Of a stretch of DNA of 64,000 nucleotides, positions 8,673 to 16,621 are shown piece by piece. The notes beneath the pieces are model-generated. The model saw only the letters and a list, made by a program, of their open reading frames with translations, made no database searches and was not told where the DNA came from. The translations under genes and the position numbers were made by a program. Origin of the DNA: Cytobacillus massiliigabonensis (lineage in GTDB: Bacteria > Bacillota > Bacilli > Bacillales > Cytobacillaceae). The stretch's first letter is position 1, and every line of letters begins with the position of its first letter. The stretch lies in contig NZ_LT904904.1 of the NCBI RefSeq assembly GCF_900199725.1, positions 840,526 through 904,525 on the forward strand, read 5' to 3'.

Positions 8673-9987
8673 AAAGGAAGAAAAGGGTCTTTCCCAATTG
8701 AAAAAAATGTATGAGGACCTGCCATTTCCTGAAAGTAAAATTGATGAGGCAATCCTTTCAGGCTTTGAAAAAGCAATGAATGAGCCTACGGTAAAATATA
8801 AGCCTCGCCGAAAAAAGTGGTTCTTGTCTGGAATAGCAGCAGCTGTTCTTATCATAGGCTTTCTCACAAGTATTCGAGTTTCTCCTGTTTTTGCAAGCTA
8901 TGTTTCAAGTATTCCCGGCATGGAGAAATTGGTTGAGCTAATTAGTGATAATAAAGGTTTAATGCTGGCAGTTGAGAATGAATATGTACAAGAAATCAAT
9001 GCCACTCAAGAAAAGAATGGATTAAAGGTGACCTTTGATTCGGTCATTGCCGATGAAAAAGGAATGGTGATTTTTCAGACGATCGAAGCGAAAGAGCAGC
9101 AAGAAAAATTTTACGTAAATGATTTAAAGCTTGAATCAGCGGATGGGACGGAACTCCATTTAGGAAGCTATAGCTATGGTACCCATCAGCCACATGGAGA
9201 ATTGAGGAAAAAGGAAATGGCAACAATGGATTTCTTTTTTGAAGAACCATTGAAAACAAAGGAATTTACTGTTACTTTCACAGTCGAAACAAATGATTAT
9301 GAAGAAGATTTCCGTTTTCTGTTTACATTGGAGAAGCCTTTAAAAGCAACAAAGACATTTGAAATGAATAAAACGGTTACAATTGAAGGACAGAAAATAA
9401 CCATCAAAAATATTAAGATCTATCCTTTACGTGTGGCAGTGCATGTTGTGATGGATCCGAAAAACAGCAAGAAGATTTTTACGTTTGAGGATATCCGCTT
9501 GGTGGATGAAAATGGAGAAGCATGGACGAAAATCGCAAATGGGTTTACTGCTAGTCAACTAAGTGACAATGAGCATATTCTTTATTTGCAAAGCAATTAT
9601 TTTAAAGAGCCTAAAGAGTTATATCTTGTGATGAACAAGCTGCAGGCTGTTGATCAAGAAGATGCTTATGTGAAGGTTGATATGGAAAATGAGAGAATTA
9701 TTAATCAGCCAAAAGGGAATAAGCTTACTAATTTGAAGGTCGATAATGGAAGAATTTCTTTTATATTGAATACGGAAGAGGCATTTAATCATTCCCTATT
9801 TATTTCAATGAAAGATGCAGACGGAAAAGAAATTGATCGCAGTTCCTTCTATTGGACAGGAGATAATCAAGGGGAAAGAGAGATTGGAGTAGAGTTCCCG
9901 ACTGGCTCGTATAAAAGCCCACTAGAGCTTAAGCTGTCAGCTTTTCCTGCTTGGATTGAAGGAGATGTGAAAATAAAAGTGAAATAA
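8665..9987 (+). CDS. DUF4179 membrane protein, probable anti-sigma factor
   Basis: This 440-residue protein has a short cytoplasmic N-terminal part (about 1-57) rich in charge, one membrane helix (WFLSGIAAAVLIIGFLTS, about 59-76) and a large extracytoplasmic domain typical of DUF4179 proteins. That topology and the eight-base overlap with the ECF sigma gene point to a transmembrane anti-sigma factor that holds the sigma factor until an outside signal arrives. ATG 8665 is chosen because GGGAGG lies eight bases upstream; an in-frame ATG at 8644 has none. No Cys/His zinc motif is present in the N-terminal part, so it is not a ZAS-type antagonist. Confidence 0.8.
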   Translation: MFEKEEKGLSQLKKMYEDLPFPESKIDEAILSGFEKAMNEPTVKYKPRRKKWFLSGIAAAVLIIGFLTSIRVSPVFASYVSSIPGMEKLVELISDNKGLMLAVENEYVQEINATQEKNGLKVTFDSVIADEKGMVIFQTIEAKEQQEKFYVNDLKLESADGTELHLGSYSYGTHQPHGELRKKEMATMDFFFEEPLKTKEFTVTFTVETNDYEEDFRFLFTLEKPLKATKTFEMNKTVTIEGQKITIKNIKIYPLRVAVHVVMDPKNSKKIFTFEDIRLVDENGEAWTKIANGFTASQLSDNEHILYLQSNYFKEPKELYLVMNKLQAVDQEDAYVKVDMENERIINQPKGNKLTNLKVDNGRISFILNTEEAFNHSLFISMKDADGKEIDRSSFYWTGDNQGEREIGVEFPTGSYKSPLELKLSAFPAWIEGDVKIKVK

Positions 9988-9989
9988 AC

Positions 9990-10023
9990 AAAGCCCGGCT
10001 TTCATGATGAAAGCCGGGTCTTT
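9990..10023. terminator. Terminator between converging genes
   Basis: AAAGCCCGGCTTTCAT and ATGAAAGCCGGGTCTTT form a perfect long stem followed by T residues after the DUF4179 gene. It also lies just past the stop of the small gene on the other strand. Confidence 0.8.
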
Positions 10024-10153
10024 ATTCGTCATTCGTTTTTGCATGCTGGTCTTTATTTCTCTTATTTCCTTTGCTATTATCTCCACTAACTTCAGATTGA
10101 TTTCCTCTTGGAGAATTTTGATTGTGGCTCCCTTTATTATACTTTTTTGTCAT
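10022..10153 (-). CDS. 43-residue hydrophilic protein, possibly a small spore protein
   Basis: ATG 10153 is preceded by a strong GGAAGGGGGAG ribosome site, and the frame encodes 43 residues almost entirely of Lys, Asn, Gln, Ser, Gly and charged amino acids (MTKKYNKGSHNQNSPRGN at the start). There is no membrane or signal segment. The composition and size resemble minor small acid-soluble spore proteins such as the SspP type, but I do not see a firm family match. A longer frame upstream of this ATG lacks a ribosome site. Confidence 0.6.
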   Translation of the reverse strand: MTKKYNKGSHNQNSPRGNQSEVSGDNSKGNKRNKDQHAKTNDE

Positions 10154-10271
10154 CGTTGCTCCCCCTTCCATTTTTTCATAGTTATTCTTCTTCTGCTTGA
10201 TGGATTTTATGTATGGATGAAGTAGTAATAAGAACAGGATTGGAAAAGATAAAGAGGAAAGAATATTTCTT

Positions 10272-10300
10272 TTGACAGAATCGTGCCCATACACTAATAT
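10272..10300 (+). promoter_or_regulatory. Sigma-A promoter of tcyABC
   Basis: TTGACA at 10272-10277 and TAATAT at 10295-10300 are separated by exactly 17 bases, a near-consensus promoter about 40 bases before the tcyA start. Confidence 0.8.
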
Positions 10301-10304
10301 TATT

Positions 10305-10329
10305 AATACCAATAAAACTTATAGGAATT
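10305..10329 (+). promoter_or_regulatory. CymR-like operator overlapping the tcyA transcription start
   Basis: AATACCAATAA and TTATAGGAATT are inverted repeats (9 of 11 positions complementary) around a three-base centre. The ATAGGAATT half resembles the ATNGGAATT part of the CymR box that represses cystine uptake genes in B. subtilis. Its position just after the -10 box suits a repressor. The regulator assignment is inferred from motif and gene function. Confidence 0.5.
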
Positions 10330-10341
10330 GAGGGGTTAAAA

Positions 10342-11169
10342 GTGAGAAAGTTTTCATTATTAGCACTATTTTTTAGTCTTGTATTAGTCATTTCCGCTTG
10401 CGGTACAAATAAAGCAAATCCGGAATCGGAAAGCAATAATGCAGAAAAACAAGATACACAAACGGAAGATCTGTTAGCAAAAGTAAAAGATGAAGGGAAA
10501 CTGCTGGTGGGAACAGAAGGCACATACCCTCCATTTACGTTTCATGATGATAAAGGGGAATTAACTGGATTCGATGTAGAAATTGTAAAAGAGGTGGCAA
10601 AGCGCCTAGGAGTTGAGCCGGTATTTATGGAAACACAATGGGATGCGATGTTTGCCGGCTTAGATTCAAAGCGTTTTGATCTCGTTGCGAACCAGGTGGG
10701 GATTCGTCCAGACCGTCAAGAGAAATATGATTTTTCCGATCCGTATATTACATCAGCAGGTGTATTAGTTAAGCATGTGGATAATGAAGCTGTTACAAGC
10801 TTTGAAAATATTGAAGGATTAAAGGCAGCACAATCAATGACAAGCAATTATGCAGATATCGCAAAATCTTATGGCGCTGAAATCGTAGGGGTTGAAGGCT
10901 TTAACCAAGCGATTGAGTTAATTAACTCCAAGCGAGCAGATGTTACGATTAATGATAATCTTTCTTTTCTAGATTTTAAAAAGCATAAGCCTGATGCTCC
11001 AGTTGAAATTGCTGCTACATTAGATGATGCTTCCCAAAGCGGCTTAATGTTCAGAAAGGGAAGTGAGATGCTTGTTGATGAAGTAAATAAAGCGTTGAAA
11101 GAAATGATCGAGGACGGAACATATTTAGAAATCTCAGAGAAATGGTTTGGTGAAGATGTTCTTAAATAG
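10342..11169 (+). CDS. tcyA: Cystine-type amino acid ABC transporter, binding lipoprotein
   Basis: This 275-residue lipoprotein has lipobox ISAC with Cys20 and is followed by a type-3 solute-binding fold. Landmarks are [52 protein letters not shown] and the C-terminal KWFGEDV. The pattern agrees closely with the L-cystine binder TcyA of B. subtilis. GTG 10342 follows GAGGGG. The permease gene overlaps its 3' end. Cystine specificity rests on similarity plus the CymR-like operator; a related polar amino acid is the alternative. Confidence 0.85.
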   Translation: MRKFSLLALFFSLVLVISACGTNKANPESESNNAEKQDTQTEDLLAKVKDEGKLLVGTEGTYPPFTFHDDKGELTGFDVEIVKEVAKRLGVEPVFMETQWDAMFAGLDSKRFDLVANQVGIRPDRQEKYDFSDPYITSAGVLVKHVDNEAVTSFENIEGLKAAQSMTSNYADIAKSYGAEIVGVEGFNQAIELINSKRADVTINDNLSFLDFKKHKPDAPVEIAATLDDASQSGLMFRKGSEMLVDEVNKALKEMIEDGTYLEISEKWFGEDVLK

Positions 11170-11854
11170 TATAATTGCTGATCCAGAGCGTGTTTCACGG
11201 CTCATTGATATTGCTCAAAGTTCCCTTCAGCCTTTGCTGAAGGGAGCCATTTTATATACGATTCCCTTAACGCTCATTACGTTTGTTTGTGGACTTATTT
11301 TAGCTGTTTTAACGGCGCTTGCGCGTATATCGTCAGTCAAGCCGCTGCAAATCATCGCGAGGGTTTATGTATCAGCGATCAGAGGAACCCCGTTACTAGT
11401 GCAATTATTTATTATTTTTTATGGGCTGCCTACGATCGGTGTTGTGATCGATCCATTTCCTTCTGCAGTGATCGGCTTTTCATTAAATGTAGGTGCGTAT
11501 GCATCTGAAATTATTCGTGCAGCCATTTTATCCATATCTAAAGGACAATGGGAAGCAGGATATTCAATCGGCATGTCCTATCCACAAACGCTGAAGCGCA
11601 TTATTCTTCCTCAAGCTTCAAGGGTTTCATTGCCGCCTCTGTCGAATACCTTTATCAGTCTAGTAAAGGATACGTCATTAGCAGCTATGATTTTAGTAAC
11701 AGAAATGTTTAGAAGAGCACAAGAAATTGCGGCAACCAATTATGAGTTCCTGCTTCTCTATTTAGAAGTTGCCCTCATTTACTGGGTTATTTGCTTTATT
11801 CTATCTATTGTTCAAGGCAGATTGGAAAAGAGAATGGATCGGTTTGTTTCATAA
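11156..11854 (+). CDS. tcyB: Cystine-type ABC transporter permease
   Basis: This 232-residue membrane protein of the HisM/ArtQ class has about five helices and the cytoplasmic EAA loop [20 protein letters not shown] that contacts the ATPase. ATG 11156 lies inside the end of tcyA (14-base overlap), so translation is probably coupled; GTG 11150 and TTG 11147 are in-frame alternatives. It works as the inner-membrane channel with tcyA and tcyC. The tcyC gene follows only after a 200-base gap filled mostly by the dispersed repeat at 11881. Confidence 0.87.
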   Translation: MFLNSIIADPERVSRLIDIAQSSLQPLLKGAILYTIPLTLITFVCGLILAVLTALARISSVKPLQIIARVYVSAIRGTPLLVQLFIIFYGLPTIGVVIDPFPSAVIGFSLNVGAYASEIIRAAILSISKGQWEAGYSIGMSYPQTLKRIILPQASRVSLPPLSNTFISLVKDTSLAAMILVTEMFRRAQEIAATNYEFLLLYLEVALIYWVICFILSIVQGRLEKRMDRFVS

Positions 11855-11880
11855 TATCAAAATATATAAGTTTAGAGTCT

Positions 11881-12042
11881 GAGAATTGTCTAGCTCCAGT
11901 GCCTATCGCCTAACAAACTTCGGGTCTTCTCCGTAACGATTGCGTCAACATCGGTTCGCTTACGCTCACCGTGTTTCCTTTATCGAAAGGAAGAGTCCCT
12001 CTGCGTTCGTACGGCGATGACCAAGGCGCTTGCGCTTTTCGA
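11881..12042 (+). repeat. Dispersed structured intergenic repeat, copy 2 (inside tcy operon)
   Basis: GAGAATTGTCTAGCTCC starts the element, CAACATCGGTTCGCTTACGC lies in the middle, and ACCAAGGCGCTTGCGCTTTTC ends it. The following bases GATAAAGGAGT form the tcyC ribosome site, so the element sits exactly between the permease and ATPase genes without removing the ribosome site. Confidence 0.88.
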
Positions 12043-12057
12043 TAAAGGAGTATTTAA

Positions 12058-12792
12058 ATGATACGTATTAAAGGGTTACACAAGAGATTTGATCAGCTTG
12101 AAGTCTTAAAAGGAATTGATTTAGAAGTAGAAAAGGGGAAGGTTGTTGTCGTGATTGGTCCTTCAGGATCAGGAAAGACGACGCTGCTTAGATGTCTGAA
12201 TGTATTAGAAACGCCAACCTCCGGATCAATTGGAATTGAAGATCAAACTTTAGACTTTTCCAGCTCAGTATCTAAAAAAGCTATTCCTCCATTTCGCCGC
12301 CTGACGGGAATGGTATTTCAAAGCTATAATCTGTTTCCTCACATGACGGCTCTTGAAAATGTAATGGAAGGTCCCATTACAGTTAAGAAAGAATCCAAGG
12401 AAGCTGTTAGGAAAAAAGCAGAACAGCTCTTAACTAAAGTTGGTTTAGGAGATAAACTCGATTATTACCCATTCCAATTATCGGGCGGGCAGCAGCAGCG
12501 TGTTGGTATTGCCAGAGCGCTTGCGATGGAGCCTAAAGTGATGCTCTTCGATGAACCAACATCCGCCCTTGATCCAGAGCTTGTAGGGGAAGTGCTAAAA
12601 GTAATGAAGGACCTTGCAAATGAAGGAATGACGATGATTGTTGTCACTCATGAAATGCGTTTTGCAAGAGAGGCAGCAGATGAAGTTATTTTTATGGATG
12701 GCGGATTTATTGTTGAAAGAGGAAAGCCAGACGATATATTTACTTCTCCAAAAGAAGAAAGAACGAAACAGTTTTTGAGATTAATTCAATAA
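12058..12792 (+). CDS. tcyC: Cystine-type ABC transporter ATPase
   Basis: This 244-residue ATPase has Walker [10 protein letters not shown] (about residues 34-42), signature LSGGQQQR (about 140), Walker [14 protein letters not shown] and switch histidine in VVTHEM. It powers the tcyAB importer. ATG 12058 follows AAAGGAG, which immediately abuts the dispersed repeat. It belongs to the polar amino acid importer ATPases and is the last gene of the unit. Confidence 0.9.
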   Translation: MIRIKGLHKRFDQLEVLKGIDLEVEKGKVVVVIGPSGSGKTTLLRCLNVLETPTSGSIGIEDQTLDFSSSVSKKAIPPFRRLTGMVFQSYNLFPHMTALENVMEGPITVKKESKEAVRKKAEQLLTKVGLGDKLDYYPFQLSGGQQQRVGIARALAMEPKVMLFDEPTSALDPELVGEVLKVMKDLANEGMTMIVVTHEMRFAREAADEVIFMDGGFIVERGKPDDIFTSPKEERTKQFLRLIQ

Positions 12793-12796
12793 CAGA

Positions 12797-12832
12797 AAAT
12801 CCTCGCTGGTGTCACAGCGAGGATTTTTTTTT
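12797..12832. terminator. Terminator after tcyC
   Basis: AAAATCCTCGCTG-GTGT-CAGCGAGGATTTT is followed by further T residues. It also lies at the end of the converging small gene. Confidence 0.9.
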
Positions 12833-13035
12833 CAACTGTTAGCCTTTGAGGAATCACTAGAAGCTTGATTGTAGAAGTCATATTCATCTTTAATAAAATG
12901 GACAACGGTTAATAGGATGCCGATTATGAAGCAAACAACCGTTAAACTGGACAGCCCGAGAACAATGTACACAATAAGCGTTGAAATAATCGTCAAGAGA
13001 AAACCGGTAAGGGGAGCTTTAAGAGGAATACCCAT
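12832..13035 (-). CDS. Small two-helix membrane protein, unknown function
   Basis: This 67-residue protein has two predicted membrane helices (APLTGFLLTIISTLIVYIVL and SSLTVVCFIIGILLTVVHF) and a short acidic, serine-rich tail. ATG 13035 has GGAGG 11 bases upstream; an in-frame TTG at 13053 has no site. It lies alone between the tcy and tup units, separated from tupC by a terminator. I do not recognise the family. Confidence 0.6.
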   Translation of the reverse strand: MGIPLKAPLTGFLLTIISTLIVYIVLGLSSLTVVCFIIGILLTVVHFIKDEYDFYNQASSDSSKANS

Positions 13036-13057
13036 CCTAATTCTTGCCTCCAATCAA

Positions 13058-13098
13058 ATAAAGAAACAGCCTAGTTGAATCTATGCTGTTTCTTTATT
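13058..13098 (-). terminator. Terminator of the tup operon
   Basis: AAAGAAACAG and CTGTTTCTTT pair across a 16-base loop, overlapping the tupC stop codon on the minus strand and followed by TTT. Confidence 0.7.
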
Positions 13099-13828
13099 CA
13101 ATATGCAGGCTCATATCATGAATGAATGGAGCGGCATATTGGTTCGGGTTATTCAATACATCAGCGGTTGAGCCAATCTGTACGATGTTACCATCCATTA
13201 AGATCGCCAATCGGTCAGACATAAATTGAATCTCTGTGACATCATGGCTGACAAAAATAGTAGTTGTTTCTGTTTGTTTAATGATTGCTTTGAAATCCTT
13301 CAACAGCTTCACTTTAGTCGGGTAATCAAGAGCTGAAAATGGTTCATCTAAATAAAGTACTTCAGGGTCAAGAATTAATGCCCTTGCTAAATTGACTCTT
13401 TGTGCCTCGCCACCTGATAGCTGATGAGCATTTTTTTTTGCAAGGTGTGCGATGCCGAATTGATCAAGCCAGAAATGAACCTTCTCTTTAATCAGCGTTT
13501 TAGAAACCTTTCTGATTTTTAAACCAGCGGCAACATTTTGGAATACAGTTGTATCAAAAATTAAGGTTTGCTGCAGAACGACTGCCCATTTTCTTCTTTG
13601 CTCTAATGGGATTCTGCTAACGGGTAATTCTTCATTTTTATAATACAGCTTCCCTTCAGTTGGTGCCTCCAGACAGGATAAGATTTTAATTAGCGTACTT
13701 TTTCCTGCGCCATTTGGTCCCATCATTCCAAGAATCTCTCCTTGCCGAATGGAAAGGGATGGGACAGAGAGAATCGTTCGATCCTTTTTTGCATATTGAA
13801 TATTTTCTAGACGGATCATTGGATTCAT
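13094..13828 (-). CDS. tupC: Tungstate ABC transporter ATPase
   Basis: This 244-residue ABC ATPase has Walker A GPNGAGKST, signature LSGGEAQR, Walker B VLYLDEPFSALD and VSHDV switch. The gene overlaps tupB by four bases (ATGA type), showing co-translation. It energises tungstate import with TupA and TupB. A molybdate or phosphate role is possible for this ATPase class in isolation, but the TupA partner favours tungstate. Confidence 0.85.
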   Translation of the reverse strand: MNPMIRLENIQYAKKDRTILSVPSLSIRQGEILGMMGPNGAGKSTLIKILSCLEAPTEGKLYYKNEELPVSRIPLEQRRKWAVVLQQTLIFDTTVFQNVAAGLKIRKVSKTLIKEKVHFWLDQFGIAHLAKKNAHQLSGGEAQRVNLARALILDPEVLYLDEPFSALDYPTKVKLLKDFKAIIKQTETTTIFVSHDVTEIQFMSDRLAILMDGNIVQIGSTADVLNNPNQYAAPFIHDMSLHIE

Positions 13829-14529
13829 CGCACTCTGTTCCTTTGCTGTAAATTTGTTAAGAGGAAGGTGATTATAAATGCTAAGCTCATTAATAGGAAA
13901 GAAAGAGCTAATGCGACATCGAAGTTTCCTTTAGACACCTCCATGACAATGGACGTGGTCAATATTCGTGTTTCTCCGCGAATATTTCCTCCAACCATCA
14001 TTGCCGCTCCCACTTCAGCTATTACACGCCCAAATCCAGCTATCACTGCAGCAAGGATTGCAATTTTTGCTTCTCTAATTAATAAACGAACGGTTTGAAG
14101 CCGTGTGGCACCTAAAGCTTTAATTTGCAGCAGCATCTTTTCATCAATTTGCTGAAAGGCACTGCAGGTAAGTCCAATGATGATGGGAAGTGAAACGAGA
14201 ATTTGTGCCATGATAATGGCAAATGGACTATATAATAGAGAGAATGACCCTAAAGGACCTGAACGCCATAATAACATCGTAATCCATAATCCCGCCACAA
14301 CAGGGGGAAGCCCCATACCGATATTAATTAATATAAGAACAAACCGTCTTCCTGGAAAAGATGTCAGCCCTAAGATGACACCAGCGGGTATGCCAATGAA
14401 CGTGCTGATTAAGACGGCTGTTAAGGATACTCTTAAGGTCAGCCAAGTAATCTCAAAGATTTCAGGATCACCTGAAATTAGCATCTCAATTGCCTTTTTC
14501 AATCCCTCTATTAAAAGATCCATAATCAT
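13825..14529 (-). CDS. tupB: Tungstate ABC transporter permease
   Basis: This 234-residue permease has about five helices and an EAA-type loop (QIKALGATRLQTVRLLIREA). The segment GAAMMVGGNIRGETR is typical of TupB proteins. The start could be ATG 14529 or ATG 14523; neither has a strong ribosome site. A 16-bp perfect hairpin separates it from tupA, which probably lowers its expression relative to the binding protein. Confidence 0.87.
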   Translation of the reverse strand: MIMDLLIEGLKKAIEMLISGDPEIFEITWLTLRVSLTAVLISTFIGIPAGVILGLTSFPGRRFVLILINIGMGLPPVVAGLWITMLLWRSGPLGSFSLLYSPFAIIMAQILVSLPIIIGLTCSAFQQIDEKMLLQIKALGATRLQTVRLLIREAKIAILAAVIAGFGRVIAEVGAAMMVGGNIRGETRILTTSIVMEVSKGNFDVALALSFLLMSLAFIITFLLTNLQQRNRVR

Positions 14530-14556
14530 TCCAGCTTTCTAACATAGTGTGACAAT

Positions 14557-14593
14557 ACCTTGTGGACAAAACGAGCAGTTTTGTCCACAAGGT
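14557..14593 (-). other. Perfect 16-bp intercistronic hairpin between tupA and tupB
   Basis: ACCTTGTGGACAAAAC (14557-14572) and GTTTTGTCCACAAGGT (14578-14593) are exact complements around a five-base loop. Neither strand has a T-run after it, so it is not a standard terminator. The position behind the binding-protein gene suggests mRNA 3' end protection or partial attenuation, giving more TupA than TupB/C. Confidence 0.75.
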
Positions 14594-14602
14594 GTTTGGT
14601 CC

Positions 14603-15469
14603 TTATTCTGTATAAGGAAAGAATAAAGGCTCGCCATAATCATCTTGACCGAATTCTTCGATAACCTTTTGTGTATCTTCATTAATCATGAATTCAACAA
14701 ATTTTTCTGCGCCTTCACTAAATACTTTGTCATGCTTCTCAGGGTTTACCTGCATCACATGATAAATATTTAATAAGTCTTCATCGCCTTCAACAAGAAT
14801 TTCTAAATCTAAACTTTCTTTTTGTGCTAAGTATGTTGCACGATCTGTAATGACATATCCTTGTTTTTCAGCAGCAATTTGAAGAGTATTTCCCATTCCT
14901 TGTCCAGTTTCTGCATAGCCAGCATTGTCCCCAGGAGTAAGTTCAAGTGACTTCCAAATATCTAATTCTTTTTTATGTGTGCCGGAATCATCGCCTCTAG
15001 AAATGAAGATCGCTCCATTATTAAATAGCTTTTGAAATGCTTCTCCTACTTCCATTCCTTTTACACCTGATGGATCATTAGCCGGACCAACAAGAATGAA
15101 ATCATTGTACATAACACGTTTTCGATTGATGGCATCTCCACTGTCAACAAGCTCTTGCTCTGAATCGGGTGCGTGAACAAGGAGTACATCAGCCTCTCCC
15201 TTTATTCCCATTTCTAGAGCTTGCCCCGTACCAACTGCTATCGGCTGTACATTTATATTATTTTCTTCTTCAAACATTGGAATTAATACATCAAGCAAGC
15301 CGCTATCCTGTGTGCTTGTTGTTGTTGCTAAAATTAAATCCTTCACCTCTTCAGCTGCTTTTGGCTGTTCTTGTTTGCTGCTGGTCTCATCTGTAGAGTT
15401 TGAGCATGCTGTCATCATAAAGATCAGCATGGCGATCAAACTGAATGAGAATAATTGTTTTAACTTCAT
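14603..15469 (-). CDS. tupA: Tungstate-binding lipoprotein
   Basis: This 288-residue lipoprotein has lipobox MTAC with Cys22. The mature part starts with the family hallmark TTTSTQDSGLLD, then GTGQAL, KGEADVLLVHAP, NDFILVGP, SRGDDSGTH and ETGQGMG, all characteristic of TupA-type oxyanion binders whose ligand is tungstate, needed for tungsten enzymes. ATG 15469 overlaps the stop of the upstream regulator (ATGA) and has GGAGG eight bases upstream. Confidence 0.9.
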   Translation of the reverse strand: MKLKQLFSFSLIAMLIFMMTACSNSTDETSSKQEQPKAAEEVKDLILATTTSTQDSGLLDVLIPMFEEENNINVQPIAVGTGQALEMGIKGEADVLLVHAPDSEQELVDSGDAINRKRVMYNDFILVGPANDPSGVKGMEVGEAFQKLFNNGAIFISRGDDSGTHKKELDIWKSLELTPGDNAGYAETGQGMGNTLQIAAEKQGYVITDRATYLAQKESLDLEILVEGDEDLLNIYHVMQVNPEKHDKVFSEGAEKFVEFMINEDTQKVIEEFGQDDYGEPLFFPYTE

Positions 15470-16401
15470 TTTGTTTTCCTCCAAACTTTTGTTTCATATA
15501 TGATTTGTCCTAGCTCTGAAGCGTCATAGCCGTCCATACTGCTGATGCTTTCTTTAAAATTGGTTAGCTGTAGAATATCAATCAAGTGCTCCATGGCTTT
15601 CTCATTTTCATTCGTCCATCTAAGTACGAGATCAAATTTTTCCTTTGCGATCGGAATAAAGTGTAAATCCAGCTTATTTGCAGCTGAACGAATGCCGAAA
15701 GTTGCGTCGGCTATTCCACCGCTAATATAGGAAGCAGTTGCTAAATGGTTCCACTCCTCAAGCTCATAGCCGACAATATCAAAAGGATTCATGCTTTCAT
15801 CTGCTAACAATGAGTCAAATAGGAAGCGGGTGCCCGCACCCTTTTGACGATTCACAAAACGAATATTTTTCCTTGTAAGGTCTTTAATGCTATGAATGGC
15901 TTTCGGGTTCCCCTTTGCAGTAATTAAGCCTTGCTCCCTTCCTGCTAGCCGCAATACAGTAATTCTTTCATGGATGAAGAGCTGTTTAATAAAAGGAAGA
16001 TTATATTCCTTTGATGTAGGGTCTAGTAAATGGATGGCTGCGATGTCACAGCTTCCTTTATAGAGCATCATTAACCCTTCAAGACTTCCGATATAGGTTG
16101 GCTGGATTGTGATTGCAGGTGAATGGTTCGTAATATACTTGATGAGCTGTTCAATTATGAAATCATGGCTGCCTGCAATATGCAATAACTGATCCCGATA
16201 GGGAATGATTGCTGATTGTGGAGCTGGAGATGGTCTGCCGGCTTCTTTAAATCTAGTAATCTCACTTTCCACTATCCTCATCTTGTTCCCAACTTTAAAA
16301 GCATGTAGCTCTCCGCGTTTAATCAGCTCATATACCGTGTTTTTGGAAATTTTAAACATTTTCGCAATTTCATCTGGGGTATAAGTCTTTTCGTGTATCA
16401 T
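15466..16401 (-). CDS. One-component regulator: helix-turn-helix fused to oxyanion-binding domain
   Basis: This 311-residue protein has an excisionase/MerR-like HTH at residues 1-55 (YTPDEIAKMFKISKNTVYEL, then RGELHAFKVGNKMRI). A periplasmic-binding-like domain (about 85-300) lacks a signal peptide; KGAGTRFLFD and GGIADATFG resemble ModA/TupA ligand loops. It parallels B. subtilis YvgK. Being first in the tup operon and four-base coupled to tupA, it probably senses tungstate or molybdate in the cytoplasm and controls the operon. ATG 16401 follows AGGGAAGG; GTG 16407 is an alternative. Confidence 0.85.
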   Translation of the reverse strand: MIHEKTYTPDEIAKMFKISKNTVYELIKRGELHAFKVGNKMRIVESEITRFKEAGRPSPAPQSAIIPYRDQLLHIAGSHDFIIEQLIKYITNHSPAITIQPTYIGSLEGLMMLYKGSCDIAAIHLLDPTSKEYNLPFIKQLFIHERITVLRLAGREQGLITAKGNPKAIHSIKDLTRKNIRFVNRQKGAGTRFLFDSLLADESMNPFDIVGYELEEWNHLATASYISGGIADATFGIRSAANKLDLHFIPIAKEKFDLVLRWTNENEKAMEHLIDILQLTNFKESISSMDGYDASELGQIIYETKVWRKTK

Positions 16402-16454
16402 AATCACCTTCCCTTACTCCTTTTTTAAAATACAGAAAATATGGATAACCTACT

Positions 16455-16498
16455 GTGACTTTTGTTATGTTTTATTAAGTTTTGTTGACTTTTGTATG
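16455..16498. promoter_or_regulatory. Direct repeats 30 bp apart, candidate operator between tup regulator and YtkA lipoprotein
   Basis: GTGACTTTTGTTATG and GTTGACTTTTGTATG share GACTTTTGT at 16457-16465 and 16487-16495, exactly 30 bp (about three helical turns) apart. They lie just upstream of the regulator start. Same-face spacing suits a dimeric regulator, perhaps the HTH-oxyanion protein. No experimental basis. Confidence 0.35.
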
Positions 16499-16621
16499 AT
16501 GCTGTCACAATTTGTTCAAAATGTTTAAAGGACAAATGGAGTCTATTTCATTCTTTTAACACAACTCCCATGTATAGTAACGTAAGTGAAGAGAGTAATC
16601 CTAAAGAAAGAAGGAGTAAAC

